Positions 57,304-64,000 of a DNA stretch of 64,000 nucleotides are shown here, in pieces. Source of the DNA: Virgibacillus natechei. Lineage in GTDB: Bacteria; Bacillota; Bacilli; Bacillales; Amphibacillaceae. The stretch covers positions 930,001 through 994,000 of the forward strand of contig NZ_CP110224.1 of the NCBI RefSeq assembly GCF_026013645.1. The letters run 5' to 3'. Position numbers and translations under genes: made by a program. How positions within the stretch are numbered: the stretch's first letter is position 1; every line of letters starts with the position of its first letter. The notes beneath the pieces are model-generated. The model was not told where the DNA came from. It saw nothing but the letters and a program-made list of their open reading frames with translations, and searched no databases.

Positions 57304-58290
57304 CTATAGCGGTGCTTTTTCTAAATGTCGTCCTTTTCGACCTTCTGTAGTTTCAGCACTTTTCAACGAACTTATAATCGCTTCTTCCGTCGTTTCGATA
57401 ACAGCCTGAAACAGTTGATTCATAATCGTATGGTCGTCGCGAAGAAATGTCATTGATTCAATCGATGTACCAGCATTATGATCGTAAGTATTGGCTGTTG
57501 TAAAAGCGATGGCAATGTCTCCGCTCTCATTGGCGATATGGCTGCCAGTTCTTGCTAACCCCACGGCACAACGCGTTGCCAGTCGCTTTAATTGACGGTC
57601 ATAAAGTGGTACATCTGTTGCGATAACCATTATAATCGATCCGTCTGGAGTGTCTAACTGCATTTTATCCCAATTCGCAAATAATGCCTCTTCCCGTTTA
57701 CCGAAATTGGTTAACACAAGGCAACCTACTGTGTATTTTTCATTACTGGTGGATACGACTCGAGAAGCTGTGCCGATCCCACCCTTATATCCAAAACAAA
57801 CCATACCTTTCCCAGCACCAACAGCGCCTTTTTCTACAGGGTCGCTCGAGGCACCTTTAATTGCTTGGATAGCGTGTTCAGGTTTAATAGCTTGGTGTCG
57901 AATCGAGTTCAAGTAACTATCATTACATTCCCCTACAACGATATTAATCGAACTTGTTGTATCCCCAATTTCTTTTGTTTGATCGAGCATATATTGCAGT
58001 GCACCCTGCCAGACAGCACCTACACTAAAGGTGTTCGTCAACATGATTGGTGATTCCAAAAGCCCTAGCTCTTCAATTTGTACAAGTCCAGCCGCTTTGC
58101 TATATCCATTAATCACCGTTTTTGCTGCACGCGTTTTTTTGTTAAATAAATTATCTGGATGAGGGAGTATGGCTGTTACGCCTGTACAAATTGTGTTTTC
58201 CTCGTCCATTTTTTCATATAAAGTTACATGTCCTACCTTAACGCCCTTCACATCAATCATACAATTGGATTTACCTTTCGAGAGAGTCAT
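57304..58290 (-). CDS. P1 (S58) family peptidase, DmpA-like
   Basis: A 328-residue Ntn-type aminopeptidase of the L-aminopeptidase/D-esterase family, made as a precursor and self-cleaved. Visible family sequence: IDVKGVKVGHVTLYEK, CTGVTAILPHP, GLLESPIMLTNTFSVGAVW, VVGECNDSYLN, GKGMVCFGYKGGIGTASRVV and TVGCLVLTNFGKREEALF. The self-cleavage site should lie in that last segment. ARTGSHIANESGDIAIAF is the C-terminal signature. AAGGAGGAAGG precedes the ATG on this strand. It is alone and divergent from the rib operon. Confidence 0.9.
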   Translation of the reverse strand: MTLSKGKSNCMIDVKGVKVGHVTLYEKMDEENTICTGVTAILPHPDNLFNKKTRAAKTVINGYSKAAGLVQIEELGLLESPIMLTNTFSVGAVWQGALQYMLDQTKEIGDTTSSINIVVGECNDSYLNSIRHQAIKPEHAIQAIKGASSDPVEKGAVGAGKGMVCFGYKGGIGTASRVVSTSNEKYTVGCLVLTNFGKREEALFANWDKMQLDTPDGSIIMVIATDVPLYDRQLKRLATRCAVGLARTGSHIANESGDIAIAFTTANTYDHNAGTSIESMTFLRDDHTIMNQLFQAVIETTEEAIISSLKSAETTEGRKGRHLEKAPL

Positions 58291-58309
58291 CTATAGCCTT
58301 CCTCCTTTT

Positions 58310-58375
58310 TATCACAGTTTAACGGGCAACTAACCCCACATTGAATGAAGATTTACTTTATCGATAACAATTACT
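58310..58375. repeat. Dispersed repeat of about 65 bp, copy 2
   Basis: TTTATCACAGTTTAACGGGC, AACTAACCCCACATTGAATG and AAGATTTACTTTATCGAT match 1353-1415. It lies just upstream of the peptidase gene, in the divergent region. Confidence 0.6.
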
Positions 58376-58494
58376 ATAATCATTCACATTCTTAATATAC
58401 TTTAAACAAGCATCACTCTGTCAAAAGTCCCCTCTTTTAAACCTATTCGACAAAAATTGTGGTTATCCTGCTATATGTTTTCCAAATCAGATGA

Positions 58495-58524
58495 TTGCAT
58501 TCTTATAAAAGGAAGTGGTATAAT
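58495..58524 (+). promoter_or_regulatory. Promoter of the riboflavin operon
   Basis: TTGCAT at 58495-58500 and TATAAT at 58519-58524 with an 18-base spacer. GTGG forms an extended -10. Confidence 0.75.
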
Positions 58525-58544
58525 AATGAAAACTTAAATAGTAA

Positions 58545-58690
58545 TATTCCTTCGGGGTGGGTGAAATTCCCAATCGGCGGTGATGAAGTAGTATTCTTAG
58601 TCCGCGACCCGTGCGGTTTTAATAAAACCAAGCGGTTGATCTGGTGCAGTGCCAGAACCGACAGTTATAGTCTGGATGGGAGAAGGAATT
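58545..58690 (+). ncRNA. FMN riboswitch (RFN element)
   Basis: The conserved pieces are in order: ATTCCTTCGGGGTGGGTGAA, ATTCCCAATCGGCGGT, AGTCCGCGACCCG, GATCTGGTGCAGTGCCAGAA, CCGACAGTTATAGTCTGGAT and GGGAGAAGGAAT. The closing P1 is ATTCCTTC with GAAGGAAT. A variable stem (GCGGTTTT and AAAACCAAGC) lies in the middle. It precedes ribD and should terminate transcription when FMN is bound. Confidence 0.97.
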
Positions 58691-58695
58691 TTTGA

Positions 58696-58840
58696 CAAGC
58701 AAGTAGCACATCTAATGAATGAATGGTGCATGGCATCGTTGTATGATTCTGCCAATGTATCATTTTTTAGGATACGTCTCTTACTTGCTGTGATAAAATT
58801 CTAACCTATGCCTCTGAAGCGATTTCAGGGGTTTTTTGTT
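58696..58840 (+). terminator. Expression platform and terminator of the FMN riboswitch
   Basis: A terminator GCCTCTGAA-gcga-TTTCAGGGG with T6 ends at 58838. About 110 bases separate it from the aptamer, with AGCAAGTA (58697) able to pair with TACTTGCT (58785) over a long loop. The spacing is larger than usual, and a simple aptamer-terminator overlap is not evident. Confidence 0.7.
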
Positions 58841-58918
58841 TATATGAGAAGAATATGAACTAACGTCTCTTTTGAAAAATGAAGCCTTGCTAGCTAAAAA
58901 AGAAAGGGAGGGATAAGC

Positions 58919-60034
58919 GTGAAAGATGAAGATTATATGAAAATTGCGCTGGAATTAGCTCATGCGACCTCAGCGCAAACAAGTCCGAATCCTCCCGTTG
59001 GTTCAGTTGTTGTGAAAGATGGAGTCATCGTGGGGATGGGCGCACATTTAGAAGCAGGTGAAGCACATGCGGAAGTGCATGCACTGCAAATGGCAGGAGA
59101 TAAAGCAATCGGTGCGACAATCTATGTCACCCTCGAGCCTTGTGCACATCATGGAAGAACCCCGCCGTGTGCGGAACTTATTATTGATAAAGGAATAAAG
59201 CGTGCGGTCATTGCAGTCACCGATCCAAATGAAAAAGTAGCAGGGCAAGGGATAAACATGCTTCGAGAAGCTAATGTGCAGGTTGATCTCGGTGTATTGG
59301 AAAAAGATGCTGAAGAATTAAATGCCGTTTTTTTCCATTATACAAAAACAAAAACCCCATTTGTGACCGTGAAATCTGCCATTAGCTTAGATGGGAAAAC
59401 GGCAACTGTAACTGGTGAGAGCAAATGGATAACGGGTGAGGAAGCACGTTTGGATGTCCATCATTACCGTCGTACTCATGACGCGATTCTAGTAGGCATT
59501 AATACAGTCCTCACAGACAATCCAAGCTTGACCGCAAGAATTCCAAATAGTGGAGGAAATCCCGTGCGTATCATTTTGGATACGAACTTACGAACTCCAC
59601 TTGATGCTAACGTTGTGACCGATAATGAGGCACCTACTTGGATTTTTGTTGGTAAGCATGTAGAAGAAACCAAGATGGAACCCTTTTTTAAAAAGCCTCA
59701 AGTGGACGTGATCCAACTGGAGGATGAAGAGATACGTATAAATAACGTACTAGAAATGCTAGGTGAGAGAGAAATCACGTCTTTATTTGTAGAAGGCGGT
59801 GCAGCGATTAATGGCTCCTTCTTAAAAAATGGACAAATTAACCAATTACTTATGTATATGGCGCCAAAATTAATTGGAGGCAAATTAGCACCAACTTCTT
59901 TTACAGGTGAGGGGATTAGGCAAATTTCGGATGTGCTGGAATTAGAAATTAAAGAAGTTGAAATGATAGGTGAAGATATAAAATTCAGGGCTGAAACAAG
60001 GAAGGAAGAGAAAGATGTTTACAGGAATAATTGA
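58919..60034 (+). CDS. ribD: Bifunctional riboflavin deaminase/reductase
   Basis: A 371-residue enzyme for the second and third steps of riboflavin synthesis. The N-terminal deaminase has the zinc motif AHAEVHAL and TLEPCAHHGRTPPCAELI. The C-terminal reductase domain (from about 150) shows SAISLDGKTATVTGESKWIT, DAILVGINTVLTDNPSLTAR and LFVEGGAAINGSFL. GTG is the start, with GAAAGGGAGGG upstream. The ribE start overlaps its last codons. Confidence 0.96.
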   Translation: MKDEDYMKIALELAHATSAQTSPNPPVGSVVVKDGVIVGMGAHLEAGEAHAEVHALQMAGDKAIGATIYVTLEPCAHHGRTPPCAELIIDKGIKRAVIAVTDPNEKVAGQGINMLREANVQVDLGVLEKDAEELNAVFFHYTKTKTPFVTVKSAISLDGKTATVTGESKWITGEEARLDVHHYRRTHDAILVGINTVLTDNPSLTARIPNSGGNPVRIILDTNLRTPLDANVVTDNEAPTWIFVGKHVEETKMEPFFKKPQVDVIQLEDEEIRINNVLEMLGEREITSLFVEGGAAINGSFLKNGQINQLLMYMAPKLIGGKLAPTSFTGEGIRQISDVLELEIKEVEMIGEDIKFRAETRKEEKDVYRNN

Positions 60035-60608
60035 AGAAATGGGAACCGTGAAAAGCATGGAACATGTATCCGACCAGGCAATACAGATGGTAATTGGTTC
60101 AGAGAAAGTTCTTTCAGATATAAACACCGGAGACAGCATCTCAGTAAACGGTATTTGTTTAACGGTTACTGACTTTAATTCCGAAAGTTTTCACGTTGAT
60201 GTGATGCCTGAGACGATTAAATCCACTTCGTTAAATGCTCTAGAGTCAGGTTCCAAGGTGAATTTGGAACGATCGATGGCAGCGAACGGCAGATTTGGTG
60301 GTCATTTTGTTTCAGGCCATGTCGATGGAACGGGCGAAATTGTTCGTAAAGAAAGACAAGAGAATGCGATTTATTATGATATTCAACTTTCTAAAGAACT
60401 TTATCCATTTTTATTGAATAAAGGATCCGTGTCAGTAGATGGAATCAGCTTGACTATTTTTAATGTCGCGGAGGATATATTCACCATTTCACTTATCCCG
60501 CACACGGTATCAGAAACAATTCTTGGTGAAAAAAGCACCGGAGATATCGTTAATATCGAGTGTGATATGCTCGCAAAATATGTGCAACAGATGATAGCTA
60601 ATAAATAG
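60015..60608 (+). CDS. ribE: Riboflavin synthase alpha subunit
   Basis: A 197-residue enzyme that dismutates lumazine to riboflavin. Two tandem lumazine-binding domains: [23 protein letters not shown] then [29 protein letters not shown] and [12 protein letters not shown]. It starts inside ribD (20-base overlap). It is somewhat shorter at the C-terminus than the B. subtilis protein but has both domains. Confidence 0.96.
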   Translation: MFTGIIEEMGTVKSMEHVSDQAIQMVIGSEKVLSDINTGDSISVNGICLTVTDFNSESFHVDVMPETIKSTSLNALESGSKVNLERSMAANGRFGGHFVSGHVDGTGEIVRKERQENAIYYDIQLSKELYPFLLNKGSVSVDGISLTIFNVAEDIFTISLIPHTVSETILGEKSTGDIVNIECDMLAKYVQQMIANK

Positions 60609-60648
60609 TCAATATGATTACGCGACTTATGTGAAGGAAGGGAAGCTA

Positions 60649-61848
60649 ATGTTTCATACAATTGAGGATGCAATTTTTGACTTAAAAGCTGGAAAGCCAG
60701 TAATTGTTGTTGATAGTGAAGATAGAGAAAATGAAGGGGATTTAGTAGCTTTGTCTGAAATGGCTACACCAGAAATTATTAATTTCATGATTACACATGC
60801 AAAGGGGTTAGTTTGTACATCCATTAAAGCGGATTTAGCTGAAAAGTTAGGATTATCTTTAATGACTAATCAGGCTACAGATCCATTAGGTACAGCCTTT
60901 ACTGTAACGATTGACCATAAGGATACAACGACTGGTATTAGCGCAAGCGAACGATCGAAGACGATTCAAGCCTTACTAGATGCTGACGCGGATATGGCAG
61001 ACTTCAAGCAGCCAGGACATGTATTCCCATTAATCGCAAAGGAAGGCGGTGTTTTGAGTCGTCCTGGCCATACAGAAGCCTCAGTTGATTTAGCTTCATT
61101 GAGCGGAGCGTTTCCTTCTAGCGTCATTTGTGAAATTATTAAAGATGATGGCGAGATGGCGAGGGTACCAGATCTAATGGAAATGGCCGAAGCCTTTGAC
61201 TTGAAACTTATAACCATCGAAGATCTGATTGACTACCGTAAAAACAAGTCGAGTCATATCAAACGAGAAGTTGAAACCATTTTACCAAGTGAATTTGGGA
61301 CATTTAAAATATTCGGCTATTCAAATGATCTGGATGATAAAGAACATATAGCGTTAGTGAAGGGGGACATCGATACAAGTGACGCTGTCTTAACGCGGAT
61401 TCATTCTGAATGTTTGACAGGTGATGTCTTTGGATCACATCGTTGTGATTGCGGACCACAACTTCATCAAGCACTCGCGGAAATTGAAGAAGCTGGTCAA
61501 GGAATCCTGATATATATGCGCCAAGAAGGACGTGGCATCGGACTGATCAATAAGCTACGCGCATACAAATTGCAGGATGAGGGATTTGATACGGTCGAAG
61601 CAAATGAACAACTCGGATTTGCACCGGATCTGCGTAAATATGATTTTGGCGCACAAATTTTAAAAGATCTTGGCGTGCAAAATATCAATATCTTAACCAA
61701 TAATCCTGAAAAAATGAAAGCACTGGAATCATTTGGGCTAAAGGTTGAATCACGGGTTCCAATAGAGACAGATACGCGGAAAGAAAATGAAAGTTACATG
61801 AAAACAAAGTATGTAAAATTAGGACACTTACTATCATTTCATAACTAG
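60649..61848 (+). CDS. ribBA: Bifunctional DHBP synthase / GTP cyclohydrolase II
   Basis: A protein of about 399 residues. The N-terminal DHBP synthase (about 1-200) has [31 protein letters not shown] and [12 protein letters not shown]. The C-terminal GTP cyclohydrolase II has [20 protein letters not shown] with three zinc cysteines, and [23 protein letters not shown] 60649 follows GAAGGGAAG and matches the family start; the frame opens six codons earlier without a good site. Confidence 0.97.
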   Translation: MFHTIEDAIFDLKAGKPVIVVDSEDRENEGDLVALSEMATPEIINFMITHAKGLVCTSIKADLAEKLGLSLMTNQATDPLGTAFTVTIDHKDTTTGISASERSKTIQALLDADADMADFKQPGHVFPLIAKEGGVLSRPGHTEASVDLASLSGAFPSSVICEIIKDDGEMARVPDLMEMAEAFDLKLITIEDLIDYRKNKSSHIKREVETILPSEFGTFKIFGYSNDLDDKEHIALVKGDIDTSDAVLTRIHSECLTGDVFGSHRCDCGPQLHQALAEIEEAGQGILIYMRQEGRGIGLINKLRAYKLQDEGFDTVEANEQLGFAPDLRKYDFGAQILKDLGVQNINILTNNPEKMKALESFGLKVESRVPIETDTRKENESYMKTKYVKLGHLLSFHN

Positions 61849-61862
61849 AAGGAGCTATACAC

Positions 61863-62333
61863 ATGGGAAAAACACTTGAGGGAAACTTAGTTGGCAGTGA
61901 TTTAAAGATAGGAATTGTAGTCGGCAGGTTTAATGAATTTATCACGAGTAAATTATTAGAAGGAGCAGCAGGCACGCTGAAAAGACATGGAGTAGATGAG
62001 GATAATATTGATATTGCATGGGTTCCTGGTGCATTTGAAATTCCATTAATTGCACAGAAAATGGCAAACAATCCAGCATACGATGCAGTTATTACATTAG
62101 GGACTGTGATTCGAGGCTCAACACCACACTTTGATTATGTTTGTAATGAAGCTGCTAAAGGTGTCTCAAATGCATCTACTCAATCTGGCAAGCCAGTAAT
62201 CTTTGGAGTGCTAACAACCGAAACGATTGAACAGGCAATGGAACGTGCAGGTACTAAAGCAGGAAATAAAGGTGCAGAAGCAGCAGTCTCTTCGATTGAG
62301 ATGGCAAATCTCATAAAAGTGATAGAAGAGTAA
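61863..62333 (+). CDS. ribH: 6,7-dimethyl-8-ribityllumazine synthase
   Basis: A 156-residue subunit of the icosahedral lumazine synthase. It shows [55 protein letters not shown] (with the catalytic His) and [27 protein letters not shown] precedes the ATG. It is the last gene of the rib operon and is followed by a strong terminator. Confidence 0.97.
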   Translation: MGKTLEGNLVGSDLKIGIVVGRFNEFITSKLLEGAAGTLKRHGVDEDNIDIAWVPGAFEIPLIAQKMANNPAYDAVITLGTVIRGSTPHFDYVCNEAAKGVSNASTQSGKPVIFGVLTTETIEQAMERAGTKAGNKGAEAAVSSIEMANLIKVIEE

Positions 62334-62337
62334 AAGG

Positions 62338-62378
62338 AAGTCGAGAAAGCAGGTTGGTTCTGCTCTCTCGACTTTTTA
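62338..62378 (+). terminator. Terminator of the riboflavin operon
   Basis: AGTCGAGA and TCTCGACT arms, with inner GCAG/CTGC pairing, then TTTTT. Confidence 0.9.
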
Positions 62379-62497
62379 AATGGAAAATTATCCGTTAGTA
62401 CGATAAACTAGTAATGTGTGTTAAAAGCCTACAGAATCAGTATGTAGAGTCGAGCTTTTGAACACCCCTATAAGGAAGCTATTTAGAATCGGGGGAG

Positions 62498-62686
62498 ATT
62501 GCAATCAAACTATTAATCGTACAATTGGCCATTACAGCTGTTGTTTGGACAGGAATGGCATTCTTTTTTTCTGAAATGGATCAAGTGAGTAAAGCAATAT
62601 TCTACATTGTTACATCATGGCTACTGTTATTAATTGTTATCACTTTGAAAGCATATATTCGTAATAAAAAGGGCGACACACAATAG
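62498..62686 (+). CDS. Possible small membrane protein
   Basis: A frame ending at TAG 62684 encodes two membrane segments: LLIVQLAITAVVWTGMAFFF and IFYIVTSWLLLLIVITLKAY, with a basic end RNKKGDTQ. The pattern looks like a real protein, but no ATG, GTG or TTG fits the GGGGGAG at 62491-62497. An ATT at 62498 or the TTG at 62525 are the only candidates. The family is unknown. Confidence 0.45.
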   Translation: MAIKLLIVQLAITAVVWTGMAFFFSEMDQVSKAIFYIVTSWLLLLIVITLKAYIRNKKGDTQ

Positions 62687-62718
62687 CTGCTAGCTTAAAG
62701 CGTGAGGAAGGTATGTAA

Positions 62719-64000
62719 ATGCTTAATATAGAAAATTTATATAAATCATATGGAGAAAAGGTACTATTTCGTGATATTACATGTACGATTTCCGACCGTG
62801 AACGGATTGGTCTAATCGGTGTAAATGGTACGGGAAAGTCCACTTTTTTAAAAACGATTGCCGGAATAGATACACCTGAAAAAGGAACGATCAAGCATGC
62901 CAAAGATTATCACATTGAATATTTGGCACAGGATCCTGAGCTAGATGAAAATTTAACTGTTATTGAACAAATTTATCATGGTGAAGCTGCAATTATGAAG
63001 GTGATGCGTGACTATGAGCAGGCTTTGTACCGTCTTCAATCAAAACCAGATGACGATGAGGTGCAATCTCACTTACTTAAAATGCAACAAAGGATGGATG
63101 AGTATGAAGCCTGGGAGGCAAATACGACTGCTAAAACGGTACTTACAAAATTAGGAATCATGGATTTTGAAAAGAAGGTTACAGAGCTTTCCGGAGGGCA
63201 AAAGAAACGAGTGGCGATCGCAAAAGCGCTCATTCAACCTGCTGATCTACTAATATTAGACGAGCCGACCAACCATTTGGATAACGAAACAGTCGAATGG
63301 CTAGAGAAATATTTACAAGTATATAAAGGATCTCTATTACTCGTTACGCACGACAGATACTTTTTAAATCGTGTTACCAATCGAATTTATGAATTGGATC
63401 AAGGTAACTTATATATTTATGAGGGTAATTACGAAGTCTTCCTGGAGAAAAAGGCAGAGCGTGAAGAACTAGAAGCGAGTAATGAACAGAAGCATCAAAA
63501 CACGTTGCGACGTGAAATTGCCTGGTTAAAACGAGGAGCAAAAGCTCGGTCAACAAAACAAAAGGCGAGAATTGATCGTGTTTCCGAGATGAAGGAAGAG
63601 ACGTTTCATACAACAAAGCAAAACGTCGATTTCCAAGTAGGCTCCACACGGTTAGGCAAAAAAGTTATTGAATTAAAAGATGTTGAAAAGTCATTTGAAA
63701 ATAAACAGTTATTAGATGGGTTTAACCATCTGGTCGTACCCAGAGACCGTATTGGTATAATTGGTCCAAATGGAACAGGGAAAACAACATTATTAAACAT
63801 AATGGCTGAGCGGATTCAGCCTGATCAAGGAGAAGTAGAAATAGGCGAAACGGTTAAAATTGGCTACTATACCCAAGGCGACGAAGAACTCGATGGAAAT
63901 ATACGGGTTATCGACTATATAAAAGAAGTTGCAGAAGTTGTCCATACGAAAGATGGTTCCGTCATTACTGCAGAACAGATGCTGGAGCGGTTTTTATTTT
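62719..64000 (+). CDS. ABC-F ATPase, YfmR/Uup type, 3' partial
   Basis: The frame is open to the end of the window, so the C-terminus lies outside. Two ATPase cassettes are seen. In the first, Walker A is GLIGVNGTGKSTFL, signature LSGGQKKRVAIAKAL, Walker B ADLLILDEPTNHLD and switch THDRYFLNRV. An arginine-rich linker (WLKRGAKARSTKQKARIDR) follows, then a second Walker A IGPNGTGKTTLLNI. ABC-F proteins act on the ribosome. The linker sequence and the neighbour-free position fit YfmR, which helps at stalled translation. No membrane segment is present. Confidence 0.93.
   Translation, partial: MLNIENLYKSYGEKVLFRDITCTISDRERIGLIGVNGTGKSTFLKTIAGIDTPEKGTIKHAKDYHIEYLAQDPELDENLTVIEQIYHGEAAIMKVMRDYEQALYRLQSKPDDDEVQSHLLKMQQRMDEYEAWEANTTAKTVLTKLGIMDFEKKVTELSGGQKKRVAIAKALIQPADLLILDEPTNHLDNETVEWLEKYLQVYKGSLLLVTHDRYFLNRVTNRIYELDQGNLYIYEGNYEVFLEKKAEREELEASNEQKHQNTLRREIAWLKRGAKARSTKQKARIDRVSEMKEETFHTTKQNVDFQVGSTRLGKKVIELKDVEKSFENKQLLDGFNHLVVPRDRIGIIGPNGTGKTTLLNIMAERIQPDQGEVEIGETVKIGYYTQGDEELDGNIRVIDYIKEVAEVVHTKDGSVITAEQMLERFLF

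Overview
The window is a low-GC Gram-positive chromosome segment, most likely from a halotolerant member of the Bacillaceae near Oceanobacillus, Virgibacillus or Lentibacillus. This rests on gene order: the purine operon, yerA-yerB-yerC, pcrB-pcrA-ligA-camS, gatCAB, dgkB and rlmCD follow the Bacillus subtilis yebE-to-yefA order closely. A glycine-betaine type carrier, B. subtilis style riboswitches, and strong ribosome sites with frequent GTG and TTG starts fit as well. The species assignment is inference.

Layout. 1-4.4 kb: end of a MOSC protein, a UPF0316 membrane protein, an aldo/keto reductase, a BCCT carrier and a dehydrogenase remnant. 4.4-16.6 kb: the purine operon (purE-K-B-C-L-F-M-N-H-D) behind two PurR boxes and a guanine riboswitch with a terminator. 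16.9-29.5 kb: housekeeping block with yerA, yerB, yerC, pcrB, pcrA, ligA, camS and a P5C dehydrogenase. 29.7-31.2 kb: an HTH-TPR regulator followed by a tiny secreted-peptide gene, resembling a peptide quorum-sensing pair. 31.7-37.6 kb: gatCAB, dgkB, rlmCD. 37.7-45.1 kb: an accessory region with an IS200-type element, a serine-recombinase remnant, an array of single small genes separated by related hairpin repeats, an ORF-less group II intron and an IS4-family element. 45.2-57.3 kb: a GntR/ABC operon, several decayed genes, a GumN lipoprotein, heme O synthase, small regulators, a pseudouridine synthase, a PadR/HAAS/DUF4097 module and an ABC exporter. 57.3-64 kb: a P1 peptidase, the FMN-riboswitch-controlled riboflavin operon and an ABC-F ATPase that runs off the window.

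The most striking result is in the purine operon. purS and purQ are absent between purC and purL. PurF has lost its glutaminase: a 4-base tandem duplication separates the old leader and the catalytic cysteine from the gene, the old start codon is gone, and the HNGN oxyanion motif reads EVGN. The synthetase half of PurF and all other pur genes are open. Together this suggests that both early amidotransfer steps have lost glutamine use and would have to run on free ammonia, or that the pathway is at an early stage of decay. Other leads are the HTH-TPR/peptide pair and the cassette-like array whose repeats resemble recombination or processing sites and one of which carries the group II intron.
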